NCBI GenBank assembly: GCA_023957575.1
Contig: JAMLGU010000011.1
Location: 1 to 64,000 of the forward strand
Length of the DNA: 64,000 nucleotides
Reading direction: 5' to 3'
From: Chitinophagaceae bacterium
GTDB lineage: Bacteria > Bacteroidota > Bacteroidia > Chitinophagales > Chitinophagaceae
The translations under genes and the position numbers were made by a program. Positions 17,159 to 25,482 of the stretch are shown here, piece by piece. Numbering within the stretch: position 1 is the stretch's first letter; each line of letters begins with the position of its first letter. The notes under the pieces were generated by a model, which was not told where the DNA came from, did no database searches, and was given only the letters and a program-made list of their open reading frames with translations.

Positions 17159-18544
17159 ATGAGCGCCTTGCCAAATATCAATAATATCAAAAACATATAC
17201 TTTATAGGTATTGGCGGCATTGGCATGAGCGCTATTGCCAGATATTTTAACTCAAAAGGTGTAGTAGTGAGCGGATATGACCGTACTGAAACACTACTTA
17301 CGAAACAACTGACAGAAGACGGTATCAACATTCATTATCATGAAGATATTGAACTGATTCCTAAAAATACCGATCTGGTGGTTTATACGCCGGCCATTCC
17401 CAAGGAACATCAGGAATTACTGTATTATCAAAATAATGGCTACCCCGTTGTAAAGCGTAGCGATGTTTTACAAATAATTTCTGACCACTCTTTCAATATT
17501 TGTGTAGCAGGCACTCATGGCAAAACCACTACTACCACAATGGTAGCACATATCTTAAGAGACAGTAGTTATGGCTGTAATGCTTTCTTAGGTGGCATCT
17601 CAGCCAACTATGGTACTAACTTCTGGAGCAATGAAAAAAATGTTTGCGTGATTGAAGCCGACGAATACGACAGAAGCTTTTTGAAGTTAAGCCCGGACAT
17701 TTCAATTATCACAGCAATGGATCCCGACCATCTGGATATTTATGGCACCGAAGACAACTTCAAACAGGCTTTCCGAGATTTTGCCGGGCGGGTAAAAGAA
17801 GGAGGATTGTTGATCAAAAAGCTCGGTCTCGACCGCAACATGAAGGCTACCCATACATTGACATACAGTTTGCAAAACGACAGCGCCGATGTATATGCTA
17901 ACAATATACAACTTAAAGACGGAGGCTATGATTTTGATGTAATCATGCCTGAAAATATGATTGAAAATATCAGGTTGAATATGGGAGGAATGCACAATGT
18001 GGAAAACATGGTGGCAGCCATAGCAGCCGCAAGTGCTTTAAAAATAGAAAACGAAAAAATAAAAGCTGCAGTTGCCTCTTTCAAAGGTGTGAAGAGAAGG
18101 TTTGAATACATAATTAAAAATAATGAAGTGGTATTTATTGATGATTATGCACATCACCCCGAAGAACTGAAAGCGCTGATAAATGGTGTAAAAACTTTAT
18201 TCAGGCAAAAAAGATGTACCCTCGTATTTCAGCCGCATTTGTACAGCCGCACACGCGACTTTGCCAATGAATTTGCTTCCGTCTTGAGCGAGGCCGATCA
18301 GGTAATTCTATTACCCATCTATCCTGCAAGGGAAATACCAATTGAAGGCGTGAGCAGTGAAATGATTCTAAATAACATGACTAATGATGCAAAAGCCGTT
18401 ATGCCTAAAGAACAATTTATTGATTGGGTAGAAAATAATTTCAACAAAAACAGAAACCGTGAATTTGGAGAAACGCTTGTAACTGCCGGAGCAGGAGATA
18501 TTGACAAATTGGTACCTGAGATAAAAAAAATATTAGAAAAATAA
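17159..18544 (+). CDS. murC: UDP-MurNAc--L-alanine ligase
   Basis: First stem-peptide ligase: adds L-alanine to UDP-MurNAc. GIGGIGMSAIARY (residues 18-30) for UDP-MurNAc, P-loop AGTHGKTTTT near residues 118-127, EADEYDRSF, and the DDYAHHPEE motif near residue 330. 461 residues, slightly shorter than E. coli (491). Packed between murG (3 bases) and ftsQ (1 base), so co-transcribed. Confidence 0.96.
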   Translation: MSALPNINNIKNIYFIGIGGIGMSAIARYFNSKGVVVSGYDRTETLLTKQLTEDGINIHYHEDIELIPKNTDLVVYTPAIPKEHQELLYYQNNGYPVVKRSDVLQIISDHSFNICVAGTHGKTTTTTMVAHILRDSSYGCNAFLGGISANYGTNFWSNEKNVCVIEADEYDRSFLKLSPDISIITAMDPDHLDIYGTEDNFKQAFRDFAGRVKEGGLLIKKLGLDRNMKATHTLTYSLQNDSADVYANNIQLKDGGYDFDVIMPENMIENIRLNMGGMHNVENMVAAIAAASALKIENEKIKAAVASFKGVKRRFEYIIKNNEVVFIDDYAHHPEELKALINGVKTLFRQKRCTLVFQPHLYSRTRDFANEFASVLSEADQVILLPIYPAREIPIEGVSSEMILNNMTNDAKAVMPKEQFIDWVENNFNKNRNREFGETLVTAGAGDIDKLVPEIKKILEK

Positions 18545-18545
18545 A

Positions 18546-20072
18546 GTGATTAGAAAGAGAGCCATAAAAAGAATGTTTTTAACCCTAATGTGGTTGTGCA
18601 TTGCGGCAGGCATGGTAGTGTTGATTACTGCTGCCATGAAGGAGCAACAAGGTAATCTATGCAAGGGCTATGATATCAAAATAAATAGCGCTGCCAAAGG
18701 AAAACAATTCACTTCCAAACAACAAATTTTAAAATTACTCAAAGCCGCAACAAAAGGAGAAATAAAAGGACAGGTTATAAAAAACTTTAACCTTCCGCAA
18801 ATTGAAGACCTTTTGGAGCAAAGCGCCTGGGTTTACAATGCCGAATTATATTTTGACAATTTGAATATCCTACACGTTAATGTTTCAGAAAGAAAACCTT
18901 TGGCAAGGGTATTTACCGATCATGGTCAATCATTTTACTTGGATGAATCGGGAAGGAATATCCCTTTATCCGATAATATTTCGGTAGATGTTCCGGTATT
19001 TACCGGCTTTCCTTCTAAAAAGGTTTTTAATGCAACCGATAGCTTATTGGTTGAAAATGTAATTGCCACTTCTTCTTTTATCAGCAACGATAGTTTTTGG
19101 TCATCACAGGTATCTCAAATAAACATTAACAGTTGTGGAATTAATTGCTGGAACATGGAAATGGTTCCGGTAGTTGGCAACCACATCATCAATCTGGGAG
19201 ATGGAAGCGACATCGCATCCAAGTTTCACAGAATTTTCCTTTTTTATAATCAGGTCTTGAAAAAAGTGGGCTTTGACAAATATCAAAAAATAGATGTTCA
19301 ATATGACGGCCAGGTGGTAGGCATCAAAGAAAAGCAAACTTTGATTGATTCTATTCAATTGAGAAAAAATATTGAACACCTTTTGCAACAATCAAGGAAT
19401 GCTAATGAATTAATGGAGGTTGCACCCGCTTTGGCACCGCTGAAAATAATCGTTACAGACACTTCCGCAGAAGAAAAAGAAATGTACAAAGAAGTAATAG
19501 ACAAAGATTTAGACTCTCTTTCTATGGAACCGGTAGTAATCAATAAAAATCTTTCTGCCAAAACAGAACCCAAAAAAGAAGCGAAATCAGAAATAAAAAC
19601 CACTGTGGAAGCAAAAACAGCCGTTGCTGCAAAGCCGGCCACCAACGCTCCGATAAAAACAAACGCAAAACCTTTAATAAAATCCGAAGTTAAAACTTCG
19701 GTAAAACCAGAGCCTAAAAAGGAAATTAAAAAAGAAGAAAAAACAGCAATAAAACCCGAAAACAAATCAGCAGAAACAAAGAAGAAACCTACTGTTGAAA
19801 AAAAGGAAGAAAAGAAACTACCTGTAAGCAAACCTTTAGTAAAGAAAGAAGAGGTAAAGAAAACAGATATAAAGAAACCGGCTTTGAAAGAAAAAGAAAA
19901 AAGCAATACAACAAAAACTGTTAACGAGACAACAAAGAAGTCAGCATCCAAAAAAGAAATAAAAAAAGAAACCAACAATAGCAACAGCAGACCAGTGAGT
20001 AATGAAGTAAAAACTAAAAATAAAGAGTCCGCTAAGAAGCCAAAGGCAGAAATGAAAAAAATTATTAATTAA
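18546..20072 (+). CDS. ftsQ: FtsQ-like division protein with long Lys-rich tail
   Basis: Bitopic divisome scaffold that binds FtsL/FtsB. Short basic cytoplasmic segment, one membrane helix (MFLTLMWLCIAAGMVVLITA, residues 10-29), a POTRA-like region, then the beta domain to about residue 290. From about residue 330 to the end (508) it becomes a low-complexity tail of KKE, KPE, AK and KTE repeats without predicted fold; E. coli FtsQ totals 276. The tail is extracytoplasmic if the topology is normal. GTG 18546 is the likely start, as it supplies the positive residues before the helix. Confidence 0.88.
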   Translation: MIRKRAIKRMFLTLMWLCIAAGMVVLITAAMKEQQGNLCKGYDIKINSAAKGKQFTSKQQILKLLKAATKGEIKGQVIKNFNLPQIEDLLEQSAWVYNAELYFDNLNILHVNVSERKPLARVFTDHGQSFYLDESGRNIPLSDNISVDVPVFTGFPSKKVFNATDSLLVENVIATSSFISNDSFWSSQVSQININSCGINCWNMEMVPVVGNHIINLGDGSDIASKFHRIFLFYNQVLKKVGFDKYQKIDVQYDGQVVGIKEKQTLIDSIQLRKNIEHLLQQSRNANELMEVAPALAPLKIIVTDTSAEEKEMYKEVIDKDLDSLSMEPVVINKNLSAKTEPKKEAKSEIKTTVEAKTAVAAKPATNAPIKTNAKPLIKSEVKTSVKPEPKKEIKKEEKTAIKPENKSAETKKKPTVEKKEEKKLPVSKPLVKKEEVKKTDIKKPALKEKEKSNTTKTVNETTKKSASKKEIKKETNNSNSRPVSNEVKTKNKESAKKPKAEMKKIIN

Positions 20073-20106
20073 AAATATTAACTATAACAACTTAAAACTG
20101 AAAATT

Positions 20107-21492
20107 ATGAATGTAGAACAACCCATCATCGTAGGATTAGACATAGGGACCACCAAAATAGCAGTTATCGCCGGACGAAAAAACGAGTTTGGGAAACTCG
20201 AAATTCTTGGCTTTGGCAAGGCCAATTCAAATGGCGTAAAACATGGTCAGGTACTGAACATAGATGAAACCATCAAAGCCATTAAGGCTGCATTAGCTAA
20301 TTGTCTTGACTTGAATCCTGAACTCAACATTGATGAAGTTTATGTGGGTGTGGCAGGTCATCATATAAAAAGCCTTCAAACACGCGGCGATATTGTACGC
20401 GAAAATGAAGAAGAAGAAATAACTCAATCGGAAGTAGATATTCTCATCAGCAAGCAATACAAGACCTATATCCCTGCCGGCGACCAGATCATTGATGTCA
20501 TTCCTCAGGAATACACTGTTGACAATATGCCTAATATTATTAAGCCAATCGGGTACAGTGGTGTAAAACTGGGAGCCAATTTCCACATCATCACCGGAGA
20601 CAAAAATGCAATCAGAAATATAAACCGAAGCGTGGTAAAATCCAATTTAAGAATTAAAGATCTGGTATTGCAACCCTTAGCTTCAGCTGCTGCGGTAATG
20701 GGTCAGGAAGACTTTGAGGCAGGAGTAGCCATTGTGGATATTGGCGGTGGCACTACCGATCTGGCAGTTTTTGCCGAAGGAATACTTCGCCATACAGCCG
20801 TAATACCTTTTGCCGGAGAAAATATTACTAATGATATTAAAACCGGTTTGGGTGTATTAAGAAGCCAGGCAGAACAAATGAAAACTCAATTTGGCAGCGC
20901 TCTGGCCAATGAAGCCAAAGCCAATGCCTACATTACCATTCCCGGATTGAGAGGAATGCCGGCCAAAGAAATCAGTGTAAAAAATCTGGCCAACATCATT
21001 CAAGCCAGAATGAGCGAAATTCTGGATTTTGTTACCTATCATTTGAAACAGATAGGAATGGATAACCGTCAGCTTAACGGAGGAATCGTTTTAACAGGTG
21101 GCGGCTCCCAGCTAAAACACCTCATTCAGCTTACAGAATATGTAACAGGGCTTCCGGCAAGAATCGGCTTGCCTAATGAGCATTTGGCCGCAGGCCATAT
21201 TGAGGAATTGGCGAAACCCACCTACTCAACATGTTTAGGATTAATACTGAAGGGATATGATGATTTTGAAAATAATCGTAAAGTCTTTGAAAAAGGCTTT
21301 AAAAAGGTTGAAGTACCAGCAGATTTAATCAAAAACACTACTGAAATCACTGACACAGTTCTTGCTGAAGAAACAGTCGCCGAAGAAGAGATTACTCGGG
21401 GGGAAAGGGGAACGCTTAAAGGATTCTGGGGCGTTTTTAAAGACAAGCTGATTGATATTTTCAAAGAAGAAGAAGACAGCCAGTTATCTTAA
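20107..21492 (+). CDS. ftsA: Cell division actin homologue FtsA
   Basis: Actin-fold ATPase that tethers FtsZ to the membrane. GLDIGTTKIAVIAG (residues 10-23) is the phosphate-1 motif, VDIGGGTTDLAVF the phosphate-2 motif and LTGGGSQLKH the adenosine motif; the SHS2 (1C) region follows the first motif. The C-terminus carries an acidic linker and ends in GFWGVFKDKLIDIFKEEE, a good amphipathic membrane-targeting helix. 461 residues (E. coli 420), the extra length being the linker. Adjacent to ftsZ as usual. Confidence 0.96.
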   Translation: MNVEQPIIVGLDIGTTKIAVIAGRKNEFGKLEILGFGKANSNGVKHGQVLNIDETIKAIKAALANCLDLNPELNIDEVYVGVAGHHIKSLQTRGDIVRENEEEEITQSEVDILISKQYKTYIPAGDQIIDVIPQEYTVDNMPNIIKPIGYSGVKLGANFHIITGDKNAIRNINRSVVKSNLRIKDLVLQPLASAAAVMGQEDFEAGVAIVDIGGGTTDLAVFAEGILRHTAVIPFAGENITNDIKTGLGVLRSQAEQMKTQFGSALANEAKANAYITIPGLRGMPAKEISVKNLANIIQARMSEILDFVTYHLKQIGMDNRQLNGGIVLTGGGSQLKHLIQLTEYVTGLPARIGLPNEHLAAGHIEELAKPTYSTCLGLILKGYDDFENNRKVFEKGFKKVEVPADLIKNTTEITDTVLAEETVAEEEITRGERGTLKGFWGVFKDKLIDIFKEEEDSQLS

Positions 21493-21561
21493 TGCAAAAA
21501 GCAGCATAAAATCACTCATTTTTATTAACAACAACTATAATCACCCATTAATTTAAACAGT

Positions 21562-23427
21562 ATGATTCAATTTGACTTACCACAGGAACAATCATCTATC
21601 ATTAAAGTGATAGGAATAGGTGGCGGCGGCGGCAATGCTGTCAATCACATGTTTAACCAGCATATTGAAGGCGTAAACTTCATTATTTGCAATACAGATG
21701 CACAGGCGCTTGCCCACAGCAAGATCGCCAACAAAATTCAGCTGGGACCTCTGTTAACCAGCGGGCTGGGAGCCGGGGCTAATCCCGAAATCGGAAGACA
21801 GGCCACAGAAGAATCTCTGGAAGAAGTAAGAAAAATACTGGAAGTGAATACAAAAATGGTGTTCATCACTGCCGGTATGGGTGGAGGTACCGGAACCGGA
21901 GGCGCTCCTATTATTGCCAAAATTTGTAAAGACCTGGGCGTATTGACAGTAGGTATCATAACCACACCATTTGCTTATGAAGGCAAAAAACGCCAGTTGC
22001 AGGCCGAAGAAGGCATTAAACAACTGAAACAATATGTGGACACGCTACTGATAATCAGCAATGACAAACTTCGTCACCAGTTTGGTAATCTGAAAATGCG
22101 TGAAGCATTTGAAAAAGCAGATAATGTACTGGCCACTGCGGCCAAATGTATTACCGATGTTATAAATTCAACGGGGCAAATCAATGTTGACTTTGCAGAT
22201 GTTTGCACGGTAATGAAAAACGGTGGCGTCGCCATTTTGGGAAATGGCACAGCATCAGGCGAAAACCGCGCTCAACAAGCAATAGAAGAAGCTTTAAATT
22301 CTCCGCTGCTAAATGATAATGACATCAAAGGCGCCAAATGGATTTTAATAAACATCAATTCGGCCGAAGGCGACTTTGAGCACACAATGGATGAAGTTGA
22401 AATTATTCAGAGCCATCTCTTAACCCAGGCCGGAGAAAATACTGACGTAATATTGGGTATGGGTTATGATAACTCATTAGGTGAAAACATCGGCATCACC
22501 ATTATTGCAACAGGCTTTGAAAACAAAAATATGTATGTAAAACCTGTACTGAAAAAAGAAGAGCCTCAGGAAGATAAAATATTTATGACGCTTCAAACAG
22601 ACCATACACAACCTGCAATCCATCAAATACCTAAATCATTGCCACCGGTTTCAGAACAACCCATTTCTGGTTCACCGGAAGAAATCAGTACATTAGAGCC
22701 GATTTTAATAGAAGAACCTTTGGTAATGAATGCTCCGATGCCAACGATAACCGACTTCAACGATTTTGATTCAGGTTTGGAAATAGCAGATATTCATTAC
22801 CTGTTGGGAAATGAAGAAGCTGCAGAAAATACACAGAAGGAAAACGAATTGGAACAAGAAAAATCAGCGTCTGCTTTTCATTCCTCTGCCATTCCTTCTG
22901 AAGACAGGAAGATACCGCAGCCGATTATCAAAGAGACCGTTAGTGAAAATATTGTTACGGTTCGTAGTTTCTTATCAAAGCCGACAAATTTATATTCTTC
23001 TGAAAAAAGAGAAGAAAAAATGATCGAATCGGAAGCAGATGGCGTACCGGCAGAAGAAAATGAACAAATGGAGTTGTTTGAAAAAAAAGAAATAATAGAA
23101 GAGCATACTACTGTTTCCTTTACTGCCCAAACAACGATTGTCAATACATCAGATTCATCTAATCCAAAAGACGATATAGAAACACAGCGATTAAAACAGC
23201 AGGAACGACTGCAGAAATTGCGTAATTTATCATTCAATTCCAACATCAACGATCCGAATAACGAATTTGAGACGGTGCCTGCTTACATCAGACGAAATAT
23301 GGAGCTGTACAACAATTCGTCACATATCGAAAGTTATTACAGCAAGTTGGAAGTAACTTCCGACGACAAAAACCAGGGACAGATAAATACAATCAATACC
23401 TTTTTAGATGGCAAAAAACCCGATTGA
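21562..23427 (+). CDS. ftsZ: Cell division tubulin homologue FtsZ, long tail
   Basis: GTPase that forms the Z-ring. GIGGGGGNAVNHM near the start, tubulin signature GGGTGTGG at 107-114, and NFADV-like T7 loop (NVDFADVCTVM). The globular part ends near residue 320. A 250-residue acidic linker follows, then VPAYIRRNMEL at 572, which looks like the conserved FtsZ C-terminal peptide (DIPAFLRK in E. coli). About 40 further residues follow that peptide. 621 residues against 383 in E. coli; long tails are common in Bacteroidota. Last gene of the cluster, followed by a terminator. Confidence 0.96.
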   Translation: MIQFDLPQEQSSIIKVIGIGGGGGNAVNHMFNQHIEGVNFIICNTDAQALAHSKIANKIQLGPLLTSGLGAGANPEIGRQATEESLEEVRKILEVNTKMVFITAGMGGGTGTGGAPIIAKICKDLGVLTVGIITTPFAYEGKKRQLQAEEGIKQLKQYVDTLLIISNDKLRHQFGNLKMREAFEKADNVLATAAKCITDVINSTGQINVDFADVCTVMKNGGVAILGNGTASGENRAQQAIEEALNSPLLNDNDIKGAKWILININSAEGDFEHTMDEVEIIQSHLLTQAGENTDVILGMGYDNSLGENIGITIIATGFENKNMYVKPVLKKEEPQEDKIFMTLQTDHTQPAIHQIPKSLPPVSEQPISGSPEEISTLEPILIEEPLVMNAPMPTITDFNDFDSGLEIADIHYLLGNEEAAENTQKENELEQEKSASAFHSSAIPSEDRKIPQPIIKETVSENIVTVRSFLSKPTNLYSSEKREEKMIESEADGVPAEENEQMELFEKKEIIEEHTTVSFTAQTTIVNTSDSSNPKDDIETQRLKQQERLQKLRNLSFNSNINDPNNEFETVPAYIRRNMELYNNSSHIESYYSKLEVTSDDKNQGQINTINTFLDGKKPD

Positions 23428-23467
23428 CCTACTGTGAGAATTCAGTTTGGGTGTTGTTTATAGTTGT

Positions 23468-23498
23468 ACCCCGATGTTCGCCATCGGGGTTATTTTTT
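23468..23498 (+). terminator. Terminator of the dcw cluster
   Basis: ACCCCGATG pairs with CATCGGGGT (9 bp, 5-base loop), followed by TATTTTTT. It lies 41 bases after the ftsZ stop. Confidence 0.93.
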
Positions 23499-23516
23499 AT
23501 ACCTCAAATGATTTTT

Positions 23517-23524
23517 TAAATTTG
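23517..23524 (+). promoter_or_regulatory. -7 promoter element of the epimerase gene
   Basis: TAAATTTG, an exact match to the Bacteroidota -7 element TAnnTTTG, 17 bases before ATG 23542 and just after the dcw terminator. No clear TTTG at -33. Confidence 0.5.
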
Positions 23525-23541
23525 TCTAAATTATTTTTTGC

Positions 23542-24465
23542 ATGTCATTAGTTTTAATTTCGGGAGGTACCGGCCTCATTGGTACCAATATCACTCAAAA
23601 ATTAGTAAAAAAGGGATATCAGGTTGTTATTCTTACAAGAAATGACAGAACTTCTACTAACCCTTCTGTCTCATTTTCTAAATGGGATATTGACAATCAA
23701 ATCATTGATGAAGAACTTGTGGCAACTGCTGATTATATTATCCATTTGGCCGGCGCCAATGTAGCAGAAAAGCGATGGTCAAAAAAGAGAAAAAAAGAAA
23801 TATTGGGCAGCCGCGTAAAAAGCGGTGAACTGTTGTGTAAGGCGATTCTGAAAAACACTAACCGGTTGAAGGCGTTCGTTTCAGCATCTGCAATTGGCTG
23901 GTATGGCCCCGATCCGGAAATACCCAATCCAACCCCTTTCAGGGAAGAAATGCCACACTTTAATGATTTTTTGGGAATATCATGCTACCAGTGGGAAAAC
24001 AGCCTTCAATCCATTGAAAGGGCAGGAATCAGATTGATTAAACTAAGAACCGGAATAGTACTCAGCAAAGAGGGAGGAGCTATTAAAGAATTTAAGAAAC
24101 CCATAAAATATGGATTTGCTACAGTTATGGGTAATGGCAAACAAATGGTAAGCTGGATTCATATTGATGATTTGGCAAGGCTATATGTTACCGCTTTGGA
24201 AAACAACCGTTTCAAAGGAGTATATAATGCCGTTGCCCCTGCCTTAGTTAACAATGCTAATTTTATCAGAGAACTTGCCAGACAAATGAAAGGCAAATTT
24301 TTCACCGAAATAAAAATCCCAAAGTCTGTTTTAAAATTAGTTTTAGGAGAAATGAGTATTGAGGTTTTAAAAAGCGCTACCGTTAGCAGTGAAAAACTAA
24401 CACAAGAGGGATTTATTTTTCAATACCCTACCCTTTCTGCTGCACTTGAAGAAATATTAAATTAA
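23542..24465 (+). CDS. TIGR01777-family epimerase (SDR)
   Basis: NAD(P)-binding extended short-chain dehydrogenase/reductase of the YfcH/SulA type. The Rossmann motif GGTGLIGTNI is at residues 8-17; IIHLAGANVAEKRW and SASAIGWYG are the family signatures. The C-terminal DUF1731-like part (KIPKSVLKLVLGEMS) completes the domain set. 307 residues is normal. The substrate of this family is unknown. Monocistronic, with its own -7 element. Confidence 0.9.
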   Translation: MSLVLISGGTGLIGTNITQKLVKKGYQVVILTRNDRTSTNPSVSFSKWDIDNQIIDEELVATADYIIHLAGANVAEKRWSKKRKKEILGSRVKSGELLCKAILKNTNRLKAFVSASAIGWYGPDPEIPNPTPFREEMPHFNDFLGISCYQWENSLQSIERAGIRLIKLRTGIVLSKEGGAIKEFKKPIKYGFATVMGNGKQMVSWIHIDDLARLYVTALENNRFKGVYNAVAPALVNNANFIRELARQMKGKFFTEIKIPKSVLKLVLGEMSIEVLKSATVSSEKLTQEGFIFQYPTLSAALEEILN

Positions 24466-24601
24466 AATACTCATAATCAATTACTTACAAAATTTTTGAA
24501 AAAATATTTTCTGTAGCTGTTGCGTTTTTACCGGTTTTTACGTCTATTAGTAAAACAGTAAACCTTACAAAAGAAAATTTTCTACCCTATGACTAAAAAG
24601 A

Positions 24602-24648
24602 GAAAAAAGTATTATTCACTAAGAATTCCTTTGAATAATACTTTTTTC
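24602..24648. terminator. Perfect 17-bp inverted repeat, bidirectional terminator
   Basis: GAAAAAAGTATTATTCA (24602-24618) and its exact reverse complement (24632-24648) enclose a 13-base loop. Each arm ends in an A/T run, so it can terminate from either side, between the epimerase gene and the minus-strand fragment at 24670. Confidence 0.75.
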
Positions 24649-24669
24649 CTGTGTGTGTTTTAGAATTTT

Positions 24670-24939
24670 TTACCAGAGTATGTTTCTTTTTTTCAGGCTG
24701 TAAGATACACCTACATTCACTGTCATATATTTATTGGGATTGTTTTCGGAAATGATGTTATCGATATTTTTATTAAAAAGCCTGATCGAGCCATCCACAA
24801 AAACTAAGAGTTGTTCACCTGCTTTTACCTTAATGCCCAATCCGGCAGGCAACACAAAACCCATTTTATTGCCTGAAGATTTTTCTCCATAAGTATTTTT
24901 ATAATTAAGCAATGTATAAACTCCCATAAAATTTTTCAT
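24670..24939 (-). pseudogene. C-terminal fragment of an outer-membrane beta-barrel protein
   Basis: 89 codons, ATG 24939 to stop at 24670. Alternating hydrophobic strands (GFVLPAGLGIKVKAGEQLLVFVDG, then a loop and YMTVNVGVSYSL) look like the last strands of a Bacteroidota outer-membrane barrel. There is no signal peptide and too few strands to form a barrel, so I infer a truncated remnant. The first 15 residues (MKNFMGVYTLLNYKN) may be chance in-frame sequence. An intact terminator-like hairpin follows its stop. Confidence 0.45.
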
Positions 24940-25482
24940 TCATCCATTGTGTGTTTTATGTGCGAAAAATTTCATATACGTTTCAAGAATCATTTCATAA
25001 CCATTTTATAAAATCACAAAGTGCTTTTTTAGGGAGATGCTTTATGCCACACAGGCCGGCAGGGATGTAAAGTTTTCCAATATTGGGCGTAGCCTTCATG
25101 GAGACATTGCTTTAATTAAATCAGAAGACCGGCTAAGTCGCAATTTGAGTACAAAGGATTACTATATTGAGTAAACGATTTTGGGGGTGCCTACTTTTTT
25201 CTAATATGCTATGGCCGATGGTATTTTCGAATTGCTAAAAAGGGCGAGAACAGGAATAAAATAAATAAAGTTCAAAGGGAAAACCGGCTTTTCGCCAGAT
25301 GACTTCCAACTCAGTTAATTCTCAGATTAGAAAAAATGAGTGAACTCCTGTGATATTAATCTTTTTCAAAATCGAATTTGGCTTTTTTATTAACAAAAAG
25401 GTTGTATCTTGGCATAATATTAATCTATAATCTGGAAAAATTCAATTATTTAATTGTTTAATTTATAATTTATTCATTTTCA
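24940..25482. other. Intergenic with a 45-codon gene fragment
   Basis: No intact gene. One plus-strand frame, 25037-25174 (ATG to TAA), reads MLYATQAGRDVKFSNIGRSL and ends KSEDRLSRNLSTKDYYIE. It has protein-like composition and resembles a piece of a transposase by feel only; I could not assign it. The remainder, to 25400, has stops in all frames. A TATCTTGG near 25407-25414 is a near match to the -7 element and may start the sucA transcript, about 70 bases before its ATG. Confidence 0.4.

Noticed and set aside
19355..19984. 209-codon minus-strand frame inside ftsQ
   Set aside because: Antisense shadow of the low-complexity Lys/Glu tail, rich in Phe/Ser/Val by codon reversal.
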